From: Iodobacter ciconiae
GTDB taxonomy: Bacteria; Pseudomonadota; Gammaproteobacteria; Burkholderiales; Chitinibacteraceae
Assembly: GCF_003952345.1 (NCBI RefSeq)
Contig: NZ_CP034433.1
Location: forward strand, 1,674,001-1,738,000
Reading direction: 5' to 3'
Length of the DNA stretch: 64,000 bases
The notes under the pieces are model-generated. The model saw only the letters and a program-made list of their open reading frames with translations. It was not told the DNA's origin and did no database searches. Below are positions 43,212-53,368 of this stretch, one piece after another. Every line of letters begins with the position of its first letter. Position 1 is the first letter of the stretch. The position numbers were made by a program, and so were the translations under genes.

Positions 43212-44147
43212 CTAATTTACCGGCTCGTTCAGTAAAAGCGTCACTGAAGACAGGCGGGTACTCAAAACAGCCTGACGCACGGCTTCTACAGCAGCGGTAC
43301 GCGGAAAATTACGCCGCCATGCCAGAATCACCCGCCGGCTGGGAACCGGCTCCTTAAATGGCCGAATCGTTAACAGGGCGTCATCTGCGGCGCTCACCGA
43401 AGACGCAGGTAAAACCGTCACCCCGATCCCGCCTGCCACCATATGCCGGATCGTGGTGAGCGAGCTGCCTTGCAAGGTGCGCTGCAAACTGCCCACCGGT
43501 AAACTTTCGCGATTCAAATCCGGACAAGCCTGCAAAACATGATCTCTGAAACAGTTGCCTGAAGAGAGCAGCAAAACGTTTTCATCCGCCAGTACGGAAG
43601 AATCGATTTCTGTTTCGTTTTCCCATATATGCCCCTTAGGAGTGGCCACCACAAAAGGTTCGTCATATACGGCTTGCGTAGCAAGACCCGTTTCAAAAAA
43701 AGGCTCGGCCACAATAGCCACATCAATTTCGCCCTGCTTAAGCATTTCTACCAAACGTGCCGTGTAGTTTTCTTCCAGTAAAATCTGCATTTGCGGCACA
43801 GCAGCACGTAATTGCGGAATTAAATGTGGGAGCAAATAAGGGCTGATCGTATAAATAATGCCAAGACGCAAGCTACCCGCCAGCGGATCTTTACCCTGCT
43901 CAGCCAGTTGTTTAATCAGCTGCACTTCTTCCAGCACCCGCTGCGCCTGCTCCACCAGACGAGCACCTATCGGTGTGAGGCTGACATCGCTGGCAGATCG
44001 CTCAAATAAAGCCACGCCCAGCTCTTCTTCCAGTTTTTTAACGGCAACCGAAAGCGTAGGCTGCGAAACAAAGCAGCTGGCTGCAGCACGGCCAAAATGA
44101 CGCTCACGCGCCACCGCAACGATATATCTAAGCTCAGTTAGTGTCAT
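43212..44147 (-). CDS. oxyR: LysR-family peroxide sensor OxyR
   Basis: This 311-aa LysR-type activator has an N-terminal winged helix (HFGRAAASCFVSQPTLSVAV) and a substrate-binding-like domain. The redox pair of OxyR is present at the same positions as in E. coli: C199 in LLLSSGNCFRDHV and C208 in LQACPDL. Hydrogen peroxide oxidises C199 and forms the C199-C208 disulfide, activating antioxidant genes. Its start overlaps the end of dsbB by 4 bases, so oxyR is translated from the dsbB transcript. The next gene downstream is an NADH-linked flavoprotein. Confidence 0.95.
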   Translation of the reverse strand: MTLTELRYIVAVARERHFGRAAASCFVSQPTLSVAVKKLEEELGVALFERSASDVSLTPIGARLVEQAQRVLEEVQLIKQLAEQGKDPLAGSLRLGIIYTISPYLLPHLIPQLRAAVPQMQILLEENYTARLVEMLKQGEIDVAIVAEPFFETGLATQAVYDEPFVVATPKGHIWENETEIDSSVLADENVLLLSSGNCFRDHVLQACPDLNRESLPVGSLQRTLQGSSLTTIRHMVAGGIGVTVLPASSVSAADDALLTIRPFKEPVPSRRVILAWRRNFPRTAAVEAVRQAVLSTRLSSVTLLLNEPVN

Positions 44148-44635
44148 GCTTTTGCCTGCCAGAAACGAATCATCCAGGTGGCGATGATCAAGCCAATAAA
44201 ACCCAGTAACGCCATAACAGGTAAAGATAGACCGAATAAACTCCAGTCAATCACACCGCATTCACCATGCCCGGTCAGTACACCTTTAAATACCTGCAGC
44301 CACGGCTGTGTTTCTACCAAAAACGCCAGACCAGGCCCGCAGGAAGGTAATTGAGCAGGATCGATCACATACTGAATCGCAACATGCCTTGCCGCAACAC
44401 CTGCTCCGGCCAAGCCCACAATAGTGAGCACAACCGGCCAGAAACGGCTCATTTTAGGCATGGGAGCCGCAGCCGCGCAAAGAGACAACAAACCGAAAGT
44501 AATAAAACCCACACGCTGAAAAATACACAGCGGGCATGGACTTAAAAACTGGGTATTTTGCAAATAAATCGCAAAGGCAATCGTGCCTGCACAAAATAGA
44601 GACAGAGCCAAGTGGCCCAAACGCCAACGCAACAT
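44144..44635 (-). CDS. dsbB: Disulfide bond formation protein DsbB
   Basis: This 163-aa inner-membrane protein reoxidises DsbA and passes electrons to quinones. There are four membrane helices. The first periplasmic loop carries the C-x-x-C pair C34-C37 (LSPCPLCIFQRVGF) and the second loop carries the second pair (LPSCGPG and HGECGVIDW). Conserved R41 after the first pair is present. It overlaps oxyR by 4 bases, an uncommon coupling of disulfide formation with peroxide sensing. Confidence 0.95.
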   Translation of the reverse strand: MLRWRLGHLALSLFCAGTIAFAIYLQNTQFLSPCPLCIFQRVGFITFGLLSLCAAAAPMPKMSRFWPVVLTIVGLAGAGVAARHVAIQYVIDPAQLPSCGPGLAFLVETQPWLQVFKGVLTGHGECGVIDWSLFGLSLPVMALLGFIGLIIATWMIRFWQAKA

Positions 44636-45203
44636 AGGTACTCCAGCAGCCAGTCAATAGATGCAGACTATTCTATCAGCCAACTTGATCAAGAGGGAGT
44701 TGATATCAAAACAAGAATTGCCAAGACCCACACCAACTGACCGTGATACTGCTCTTACTCTGCCGGATCCGTCGTTAAAAAAATAAACTGCCCTCTTAAT
44801 TTGTACGGGGTAAAAGTCAAGTAACCAAGGATTGAATCCTGTATTGCACAGAACTCAATCCGTTTTAATTTCTACCTGATTCGGTGATGGTTATAGTAAC
44901 GGGATCAGGCTTGTTCGCACGCCTAGGGGTAAAATAATCACTCCACAAAATCGGCTCATTTTTAAGCAATGTTTTCTCTCAGCCTGTAAGGAGCTTCTAT
45001 ATCAAAGCGATGAGAAGTTTATTGCGCCAGATTATGGTGATTTTAAAGCTTGCCCTCAGACTTCTTCCGGCTCCAGCTCAACAAACTAAGTACAAATACT
45101 TACCGTATTGGTATGTTAAATAGGTAATAAGTCAAAGTATTTGTAATTATTTTGGCAAGTAAGCAAAGCATCGGGTAACCTGAGCGATTGTTAAAATCGT
45201 GGA
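44636..45203 (+). other. Intergenic region before vgrG2, containing an IS relic
   Basis: Of these 568 bases, 44785-44884 is a decayed IS3-family end. The rest shows no gene. AT content rises towards vgrG2, but no strong promoter is recognised. Confidence 0.5.
44785..44884 (-). mobile_element. Relic of an IS3-family 3' end (copy A)
   Basis: This stretch aligns over about 100 bases with 52766-52867 (shared GGGGTAAAAGTCAA, TGTATTGCACAG and TTTTAATTTCTA). Like that copy, its minus strand resembles the end of an IS3 orfB (L-S-P-V-Q-Y-R-T-Q-S-L wording, degraded here). It also keeps most of an internal hairpin. Only the end of the element remains, about 320 bases upstream of vgrG2. Confidence 0.75.
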
Positions 45204-48200
45204 ATGTTCATGCGCCCCGACCAGCTCCTTGCTTCTTTTGCGGCCGCTTTTAATCAGGACCAGCGTCTTATTTCTCTGCAATTAGGCGATGGTGCAGCAT
45301 GGGGTGAGCAGTTATTGCCCCAGCACGTAACAGGTAGTGAGGGCATCAATCAGGCATACCGCTACCAGATCGATTGCTTATCCCCCGATGGTGCTTTAGA
45401 GCTTAAATCGCTACTGGGTTTGCCAGTCGTTCTATCTATTGAAAATGCTGATGGCGAGGCGATTGAGCGTTGCGGGGTCATTAGCCAGGCGCAGTTACTG
45501 GGCTCGGATGGCGGCTTTGCCAAATATGCGCTGACGGTAGAGCCGCCGTTTGCCTTACTCCGCTACCGCCGCACTTCCCGCGTGTTCCAGGATTTATCCG
45601 TCCCCGACATTGTGAAACAGGTACTGGCTGAGCATCAGGAAAAAAATCCGGTGTTTGCATCGGTGCAAACGCTGGATTTCAAACTCTCCGGCACGCATTC
45701 ACCGCGATCCTATTGCTTACAATACCGCGAATCCGATTTCGACTTTCTGACACGATTATTAGCTGAGGAAGGCTTAGCCTGGTTATTTAATCATTTTCCG
45801 GGCGATAGCCCTCAGGTTCAGTTGCTCGTATTTGATGATGCTTTTGCAATTGCAGAAGCGACAGATCCATTTGTTAGATTTCACAGAGCTGACGCCACGG
45901 AAGAGAGCGATACTCTGACTGAATGGCAGAGCCAGCGGCAAATCGGCAGCAGCAGTATATCGCTTGCCAGCTTTGATTACAAAGCCACCAGTACCAACGA
46001 AAGTTTTGATGAAAGTAGCATCGATCAGGGTGATGGCGGCCAGCAGCTGCAGGTAAGTTTTGAAGATTACGACCCGCAATCGCTGTATTACGCCAGCGAC
46101 GCGGAAGGCCTAAGCCACTATGCTAGCTTGCGTCAGCAGGCAATGGATGCCAAAAAGAAATCCTTTAGCGGCTCTGGTACTTTACGCAGCCTGCAAGCAG
46201 GCCAGTGGTTCCGCCTGGAAGATCATCCCGCGCACGAATGGGATAGCGCCGAGCAGCGTGAATTTGCCGTTACCGAGCTAAAATTTACCGCAAACAATAA
46301 CCTTCCAGCGGATCTTACCCAGCAACTTAGCTTAGTCGCGCCCGGCTTACTCGCAGGAGCGGCTTTAGCCAAAAATACCCTCCCTTATCGAGCCGATTTC
46401 ACCGCCCAAAGGCGCGGCCAGCCGATCGTGCCCGCTTTTGCCCATATCGAGCACAGCAAGCCCAAAAGCTTTGGCGTGCAAACCGCCACCGTGGTGGGCC
46501 CCGCCGGATCAGAGGTGCACACCGATGAGCAAGGGCGCATAAAAATAGAATTCCACTGGCAGCGTGCCGCAGAGCATCCTGAGTTTGGCGCAAATCTGGA
46601 TGACAAGTCATCCTGCTGGGTGCGTGTCTCCATGCCAAGTGCCGGTGCTGGCTTTGGGCATCAGTTCATCCCGCGCATTGGTCAGGAAGTTTTAGTTGAT
46701 TTTATCGAAGGCGATATCGACCGCCCGATTGTCACCGGCGTGGTCCATAACGGCAGCCATCCTGTGCCAACATTCAGCGGCGCAGGCGCTCTGCCCGCCA
46801 ATAAAACATTATCCGGTATCAAAACCAAAGAGCATGAAGGTGGCCAGTATGGCGAGCTGCTGTTTGATGATACAAAAGGCGAAGTTCGCACCAAATTATC
46901 CAGCGAGCACGGCAAAACCCAGCTTAACCTTGGCTACTTAATCCATCCACGCACCGATGGCAAAGGCGAGCCACGCGGCGAAGGCTTTGAATTACGCAGC
47001 GACAAGCAAGGTGCCATTCGCGCCAATGGCTTACTCATCAGCACCGAAGCCAAAAGCGGCGCGAGCGGCAAACAGCTCGATCGCAGCCCCGCGCAAAGCC
47101 AGCTGGAATCCGCCCTGGCACTGGCCCAAAGCCTGGGTGAAACGGCAACGAATCAACTTGCCGATACGATTGAAACTGGTGATGGTGATCAAACCGTTAA
47201 GCCGGACAACAGTGCAGGCAGTAAAGCCACCACCGGCCATCTGCACCACCATGTGCACGCCAGCAAAAGCTTTGAAGCTGGGTCAAACACCGATAAAGAT
47301 GGCAAAAGCCAATCCAAAGATCAGGCTGGTGGACAAAACATCATCCTGCTGCATGGGGAAGACGGCGTAGCGATTACTAGCCCGCAAAGCCAGACCATCG
47401 CCGCAGGCACTAATCTCGATCTGGTCGCGCAAAGAGACAGCAACCAGACCTCCGGCCGACGCTGGATACATAACGTCGGCCAGCATATCAGCCTGTTTGT
47501 AGCCGGGGTAAAAGACAAAGTCGCGTTAAAACTGATCGCCGCCAAAGGCCAGCTGCAAATGCAGGCGCAAAGCGACGATATCGAAATCACCGCCGATAAA
47601 AACACCAAATTCACCGCCATCAAAGGCAAGGGCCTGTTTAACGCCAAGCAGGAAATCCTGCTTACCGCCGGTGGGGCTTACATCCGCATCAAAGGCGGCA
47701 AGATCGAGCTACATGCGCCGGGGAAAGTGAGCATTAAAGGCGGCAGCCATGATTGGGGCGGGCCAGCGAATCTGGATATGGCACCACCTTATCTCCCCAA
47801 GGCTGAAGATAAGAAAAACTGGCTGGAACTAAATTATCGCTATAAAAATATGCAGCCGGTAGTGGGCGCGCCTTACACCGTCCTCTTTGCTGACGGCACT
47901 CAAAAGCAAGGTACGCTGGACGATAAAGGCCATGCAAAATTAGAAGGCATCCCTACCGAAGGCGTGCAAGAAATTATTTATGGCTGGGATAGCCGTGATG
48001 CAGAGCCTTGGGTTAAAGCCCCAGCCAACCCTATTTTTGGACAAAAACCCAGCAGCAACGAAGAAGCAGCATTGCTGCTGGAGCAGTATCTGGAAGCCGA
48101 AACCGAATACCTTGAAGACAATTATTTCCCAGACGAAATTGAAGCCATGCTGAGCGAAAAATATGGTGCAGAGCCTTTGTATGAGCAGCATTACGATGAT

Positions 48201-48290
48201 TATCTTTTAGACGGCGAGCAACAGCCCAGAGTGGATTACAGCAAAGAGCATCCCAAAGACCCTCCCGTAAATAGCGGAGAAAAGCCATGA
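45204..48290 (+). CDS. vgrG: T6SS spike protein VgrG with transthyretin-like C-terminal extension (VgrG2)
   Basis: This 1028-aa spike protein is collinear with VgrG1 for about 850 residues, with only scattered differences, at DNA level too. It shares gp27-like (YCLQYRESDFDFLTRLLAEE), gp5-like (WVRVSMPSAGAGFGHQFIPR) and DUF2345 (GRRWIHNVGQHISLFVAGVK) regions. After KVSIKG the two diverge completely. VgrG2 continues LELNYRYKNMQPVVGAPYTV and LFADGTQKQGTLDDKGHAKL, the transthyretin-like fold that binds cargo in some VgrGs, then an acidic tail rich in E, Y and D. The start used is MFMRPDQLLASFAAAF; an alternative is two codons later. Its stop overlaps the effector start by 4 bases. Confidence 0.95.
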   Translation: MFMRPDQLLASFAAAFNQDQRLISLQLGDGAAWGEQLLPQHVTGSEGINQAYRYQIDCLSPDGALELKSLLGLPVVLSIENADGEAIERCGVISQAQLLGSDGGFAKYALTVEPPFALLRYRRTSRVFQDLSVPDIVKQVLAEHQEKNPVFASVQTLDFKLSGTHSPRSYCLQYRESDFDFLTRLLAEEGLAWLFNHFPGDSPQVQLLVFDDAFAIAEATDPFVRFHRADATEESDTLTEWQSQRQIGSSSISLASFDYKATSTNESFDESSIDQGDGGQQLQVSFEDYDPQSLYYASDAEGLSHYASLRQQAMDAKKKSFSGSGTLRSLQAGQWFRLEDHPAHEWDSAEQREFAVTELKFTANNNLPADLTQQLSLVAPGLLAGAALAKNTLPYRADFTAQRRGQPIVPAFAHIEHSKPKSFGVQTATVVGPAGSEVHTDEQGRIKIEFHWQRAAEHPEFGANLDDKSSCWVRVSMPSAGAGFGHQFIPRIGQEVLVDFIEGDIDRPIVTGVVHNGSHPVPTFSGAGALPANKTLSGIKTKEHEGGQYGELLFDDTKGEVRTKLSSEHGKTQLNLGYLIHPRTDGKGEPRGEGFELRSDKQGAIRANGLLISTEAKSGASGKQLDRSPAQSQLESALALAQSLGETATNQLADTIETGDGDQTVKPDNSAGSKATTGHLHHHVHASKSFEAGSNTDKDGKSQSKDQAGGQNIILLHGEDGVAITSPQSQTIAAGTNLDLVAQRDSNQTSGRRWIHNVGQHISLFVAGVKDKVALKLIAAKGQLQMQAQSDDIEITADKNTKFTAIKGKGLFNAKQEILLTAGGAYIRIKGGKIELHAPGKVSIKGGSHDWGGPANLDMAPPYLPKAEDKKNWLELNYRYKNMQPVVGAPYTVLFADGTQKQGTLDDKGHAKLEGIPTEGVQEIIYGWDSRDAEPWVKAPANPIFGQKPSSNEEAALLLEQYLEAETEYLEDNYFPDEIEAMLSEKYGAEPLYEQHYDDYLLDGEQQPRVDYSKEHPKDPPVNSGEKP

Positions 48291-49753
48291 GTGCGGCAAC
48301 GGCAGGAGGGAAAGCTGCGACTAAAGCAGCCTTAAAACAAACTGACAAGAGTGTTTCAGGTTGGTTGTATGGGCTTATTTCTGGCAAAGGAGATGGTCCT
48401 TCGCAAGTGATTGTGACGGCAGTGCTTGGGGTGGTACCCGGTGTCGGCCAGGTGATGGACGCACGGGATATTATTTTATCCATCCTTTCCCTTACAGCCA
48501 ACCCTGCCAATGCCTTTGCCTGGCTGGATTTAGTCATCAGTGCGCTGGGCTGCATTCCCGGCGCGGGTGATGCTTTTAAGGCTGTATTTAAGCTGGCAAA
48601 AGTGGGTACCCCATTGGCGAGAATTCTGGATATATTACCCGCCAAGCTGAAGGGAAATGCTTACAAATGGCTTAAAGAGATGGATTTTATCAAGCTGGCA
48701 GGCCAGCTTAAAGCCCTGATCGACGATATATTAGGTGCTTTTATTCATGCACTTGATCGTTGGGCCATTAAAGCACTGATGGGAAATGCTCATGTAAATC
48801 ACTATGTTCAGCAGCTTGCCAATCTTAAAAAAATGGCAGGCGCTAAGGTAGATGCCGCCGTAGGCGAGCTCAAAAAAATGCATAAAAAACTGCTGGCAGA
48901 TGGCACCCCTAAAAGCACAGGTAAAACCACTGCCGTGCGCGCCGCCCCGAAAGCTTCCCCAAAAAAAACAAACAAGAATGCGCCTGTCTTGAAAGATCGT
49001 ACCCCCAAGCAAAAGGCCACCCCGCAGCAAACTAAAACCGGCGAACAGCGTCAGGCTAAAAAGCAAAGCAACTGGCAAAGTGGCGTATTGCCTGAGCATT
49101 TAACTGATTACTATATGCCAACAGCAAAAAGGGGCTTTAAGAAAGTAAACGATCATGGCCGTAAGCGCGAAGAGCACAATGGGCCAAAGGGCGCGGGGAT
49201 AGACCATATCTGGCACAGCCCGCTGCGCTCCCCCATTCAGCCTTATGTAATTGGTGAAACCAAAGGCAGCTTACTCGATTCCTTCGCTCTGCTGCAGGCT
49301 TTGCCTGCTCTACAGCGTGAGCAGCTCGACGCTTTAAAGCACGAAGAACCGTTTGACCCTGCACCGCAAGATCGCAAAACGCCGGGTAAAGTAACCATTC
49401 CTGGCGATGCCAATGAGGACGATCTGAAAGCAAAGCGTCAAGGGCGGAAAGTGGAGCAAGGGCTATCTGATACGAAAACGAAAGGGGTGCAGATGAGCCA
49501 TCGTTGGATTATCAGGAATATTCTTGATGTCGAGCAGAAAGGCCTTTTGCCGTCACACAAAGCTGCACTATTGAAAACAATATCTATATTTTCAAGGGCC
49601 GCTAGTTTAGAAGAAAATGCACAAGCGCCTTACGACCGCTGGATCATTATGGTGACGGGCAAACAAAAAGTAAGGCACGAGCGTAAACATGGTCATCACC
49701 ATGAAATACAGAAGCCTTTGCTTGAACTGCCTAATAATATTCTTTGGAAATAA
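48287..49753 (+). CDS. T6SS nuclease effector of PoNe type
   Basis: This 488-aa cargo protein has no signal peptide and its start overlaps the vgrG2 stop (ATGA). Residues about 35-110 form a glycine-rich hydrophobic region (VIVTAVLGVVPGVGQVMDAR, LDLVISALGCIPGAGDAFKA) typical of the middle of polymorphic toxins. A basic linker (about 200-265, KASPKKTNKNAPVLKDRTPK) leads to the toxin domain. That has a PD-(D/E)xK-like core: GAGIDHIWHSP with D306, then PYVIGETKGS with E324 and K326. The next gene is a PoNi (DUF1911) immunity protein, which identifies this as a PoNe-like DNase effector acting on DNA of the target cell. GC content matches the genome, unlike the island 1 cargo. Confidence 0.85.
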   Translation: MSAATAGGKAATKAALKQTDKSVSGWLYGLISGKGDGPSQVIVTAVLGVVPGVGQVMDARDIILSILSLTANPANAFAWLDLVISALGCIPGAGDAFKAVFKLAKVGTPLARILDILPAKLKGNAYKWLKEMDFIKLAGQLKALIDDILGAFIHALDRWAIKALMGNAHVNHYVQQLANLKKMAGAKVDAAVGELKKMHKKLLADGTPKSTGKTTAVRAAPKASPKKTNKNAPVLKDRTPKQKATPQQTKTGEQRQAKKQSNWQSGVLPEHLTDYYMPTAKRGFKKVNDHGRKREEHNGPKGAGIDHIWHSPLRSPIQPYVIGETKGSLLDSFALLQALPALQREQLDALKHEEPFDPAPQDRKTPGKVTIPGDANEDDLKAKRQGRKVEQGLSDTKTKGVQMSHRWIIRNILDVEQKGLLPSHKAALLKTISIFSRAASLEENAQAPYDRWIIMVTGKQKVRHERKHGHHHEIQKPLLELPNNILWK

Positions 49754-49756
49754 GTA

Positions 49757-50758
49757 ATGAATACATATGAAGTAGAAGAACTAACTGCCCTCAAAAGGGA
49801 GCCTCTCCTTGATTACTCAGAACATTATTGTTTTGTTATTTCAGAAGCCAACTTAAGTTATGACATAGTTCAGCGAGGATTAGACAAAAACAAAGACAAT
49901 CCCAACTTCCCCAGGGCAGGGCTCATGCAGGGTACACGCCAACGCGCTTGGGATGCACTCAATCATCTTTGCATGGCCTATTCAGCAGGCAACCCGCTGG
50001 ATGAATTAAAGGACTTCTATCCCACGGTGCTCGAGTACTGGGAGGTTTACGCCAAATATGACAGGCTATTTGACGATAGCCCAGAAGCCGGTGGCCGCCG
50101 TGTGCCGCACCTGGATTTGTATGACTTTGACTATTGGCAAGCGTTGTATTTAGTTTGCTTTGGCCTCTTATTAGGCCATAGCAAGCTGATCCCACGCTGG
50201 GCACCCATTCTGGATTATGAAAATGATGATCCAGATATCCTGCTCGAAACCCTGCTCGCCCCCTTTGTGCAAGGACGAGCCGCCGGGGTGGTCTACACCC
50301 GTAATCTGCCATATAAAAAATTGCAAAAAGTACTCGACGCCCAGCCAGAAAAACGCCCTGCTTTGATGGCGAAATACCTGGACGAGTGGTACACCGCCAG
50401 CCGTCGTGAGGGCTATTACGAAAAACATGATTGCCCAGGCTTTACTGGCTACTGGAGCTACGAAGCGGCCGCCATTACCTGGCTACTGGAGATTGACGAC
50501 AGCAGCTATCGGGATAAATTCTTTTACCCTGCCGAGCTGGTTGATTACGCCCGCGCCCAATACTCCATGCCGCAAGCCGCAGAGCAATTACAAACAGGCC
50601 GAGCAGCAGCCAACACCGCTTGCCCACGTTCGGGCTGGTGGTGGACCCCCGCCCAATTCGCCTCCCGCCGCGAATTTGCACAGGGCGAATTAATGCCCGA
50701 TTTCCCCAGCTCCAGCTACGGTGCAACGATTTGGTATTGGGACATAAATCAAGAATAG
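49757..50758 (+). CDS. PoNi immunity protein (DUF1910/DUF1911)
   Basis: This 333-aa cytoplasmic protein has the DUF1911 signature near the C-terminus: GFTGYWSYEAAAITWLLEID, then DDSSYRDKFFYPAELVDYA. The upstream DUF1910-like helical part starts LLDYSEHYCFVISEANLSYD. PoNi proteins neutralise PoNe nucleases by direct binding, protecting the producer. It follows the effector gene after 3 bases, the standard toxin/immunity order, and ends in a good terminator. It has no signal peptide, as expected for a cytoplasmic DNase target. Confidence 0.9.
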   Translation: MNTYEVEELTALKREPLLDYSEHYCFVISEANLSYDIVQRGLDKNKDNPNFPRAGLMQGTRQRAWDALNHLCMAYSAGNPLDELKDFYPTVLEYWEVYAKYDRLFDDSPEAGGRRVPHLDLYDFDYWQALYLVCFGLLLGHSKLIPRWAPILDYENDDPDILLETLLAPFVQGRAAGVVYTRNLPYKKLQKVLDAQPEKRPALMAKYLDEWYTASRREGYYEKHDCPGFTGYWSYEAAAITWLLEIDDSSYRDKFFYPAELVDYARAQYSMPQAAEQLQTGRAAANTACPRSGWWWTPAQFASRREFAQGELMPDFPSSSYGATIWYWDINQE

Positions 50759-50793
50759 TTATTCGGTTTTTTTCTTTAGCAATATGCGTTTGC

Positions 50794-50827
50794 ATAGAGG
50801 CCGGGTTGACATTCGGCCTCTATTTTA
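50794..50827 (+). terminator. Terminator of T6SS island 2
   Basis: ATAGAGGCCG (50794-50803) pairs with CGGCCTCTAT (50814-50823), 10-nt loop, followed by TTTTATG. It ends the vgrG2-effector-immunity operon. Confidence 0.85.
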
Positions 50828-50853
50828 TGCATAAGAATAGGGTGAATAATTAG

Positions 50854-51130
50854 ATGTGCATTGAGCACCGGCTCATCCCGCCGCGCAGCCTTCAGACTAA
50901 TAGCATGGTGAAACGCTTTAATGGGCAAATCGGGGAAATCGCGCAGCAAACCCGCTTTACTTCGGCACAAGAACTGTGACTTAGCCTGGAAAAATATTTG
51001 AAGCGTTACAATCACCATATCCCGCAAAAGGCGCTGGGAAGTATTACGCCGATTGCGGCGTTAAAGAACTGGCAAAATACCAGGCCTGAATTGTTTATAA
51101 AGCAAGTTTATGATCATGCGAAACCAACCT
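50854..51130 (+). pseudogene. Remnant of an IS481-family transposase
   Basis: The frame reads MCIEHRLIPPRSLQTNSMVK, RFNGQIGEIAQQTRFTSAQE, L-stop, then SLEKYLKRYNHHIPQKALGS and ITPIAALKNWQNTRPELFIK. This is the C-terminal end of the rve integrase domain of IS481 transposases (E-H-R-x-x-P-x-x-P-Q-T-N-x-M-V-x-R-F-N-G; Y-N-x-x-x-P-Q-x-x-L). It lacks the first two-thirds and has an internal TGA. It lies between the PoNi terminator and guaB. Confidence 0.85.
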
Positions 51131-51231
51131 TCTTTTCAGCCCTAAATGAGCCGCCCGGAAAACCCGCAGCTGAGCGTCTTGTTAAAATCAAGCACAAAAT
51201 TACAGCCGATTAAAAACGGCACCAAGGGGGA

Positions 51232-52760
<1,529 letters not shown>

Positions 52761-52765
52761 TCAGT

Positions 52766-52867
52766 ATGAGCTGCCCCCTTTAAGTTAGACAGGGTAAAAG
52801 TCAACTGTCCAAGGACTGAGTTCTGTATTGCACAGGACTCAGTCCTTTTAATTTCTAATTGATTCGG
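52766..52867 (-). mobile_element. Relic of an IS3-family 3' end (copy B)
   Basis: The minus strand encodes the last codons of an IS3 orfB (L-S-P-V-Q-Y-R-T-Q-S-L-D-S-stop; compare LKGLSPVQYRTQPLST at the end of the intact IS in this window). It ends in a TGAGCTGCCCCC-type terminal sequence at 52766. The rest of the element is missing. It abuts guaB, and a closely related copy lies at 44785-44884. Confidence 0.8.
52811..52849 (+). terminator. guaB terminator formed by the IS relic
   Basis: GGACTGAGTTCTGT (52813-52826) pairs with ACAGGACTCAGTCC (52832-52845), one G-U pair, five-base loop, followed by TTTT. It is the only terminator-like structure between guaB and the convergent pilus operon, and lies wholly within the IS3 relic. 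Confidence 0.75.
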
Positions 52868-52921
52868 CCTTTTTATTTATTCAAGCTTTAAAATAAAGAC
52901 ACGCACGCAAGAAGATTCACA

Positions 52922-53368
52922 CTAGGGAGAAATAGTCAGCACCACATAATCTTCATAATTACCCACATCCACTTGCTGCAAAGCAGGGAGCACAGCACAG
53001 AAATAGATCGGAGTCATCACGCCTGCCAAAACCGAAACGGTTAAAGCATCTGCCCCCGTGCCTAACTCAGGGGCCTTACAGTTTGATCTGTATAAGTGGT
53101 AACGAAGCATACTGCTGCCACCGCTTATATTTCTCATTTTCCTACCATTAATCGTACCCGAAACCTGACTGGGGCCAAAAGAAATGGACAATTTCACCGC
53201 CTGAGTACAGCGTGCAGTAATGAGCTCCTGCCTGATCGTTTCAGTCCCCAGGTTTGGCGCATATTGTCCAAATGCCACCTCCTGAAGAGAACCAAAAGAG
53301 CACATCCCTGCCAGGGAATATGCAGGCAGAAAAATACTCGCAATACCAATGATCTTTTTAACCACCAC
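52922..53368 (-). CDS. Csu-type spore coat U domain protein, probable tip subunit
   Basis: This 148-aa secreted protein has a signal peptide (MVVKKIIGIASIFLPAYSLA). The SCPU domain has the usual cysteines (MCSFGS, ITARCTQAV, SNCKAPELG, IYFCAVLP) and the C-terminal donor strand DYVVLTISP. In Csu-type (sigma-class) pili the last gene, csuE, encodes the tip adhesin, normally a two-domain protein of over 300 residues. This one has a single domain, so it may be a simplified tip or a minor subunit. It is last in the operon, immediately after the usher stop. Confidence 0.8.
   Translation of the reverse strand: MVVKKIIGIASIFLPAYSLAGMCSFGSLQEVAFGQYAPNLGTETIRQELITARCTQAVKLSISFGPSQVSGTINGRKMRNISGGSSMLRYHLYRSNCKAPELGTGADALTVSVLAGVMTPIYFCAVLPALQQVDVGNYEDYVVLTISP

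Noticed and set aside
48031..48645. 204-codon minus-strand ORF across the vgrG2/PoNe junction
   Set aside because: Antisense to two well-supported overlapping genes and without protein features.
50998..51213. Independent small ORF before guaB
   Set aside because: Its frame is the tail of the IS481 transposase remnant.
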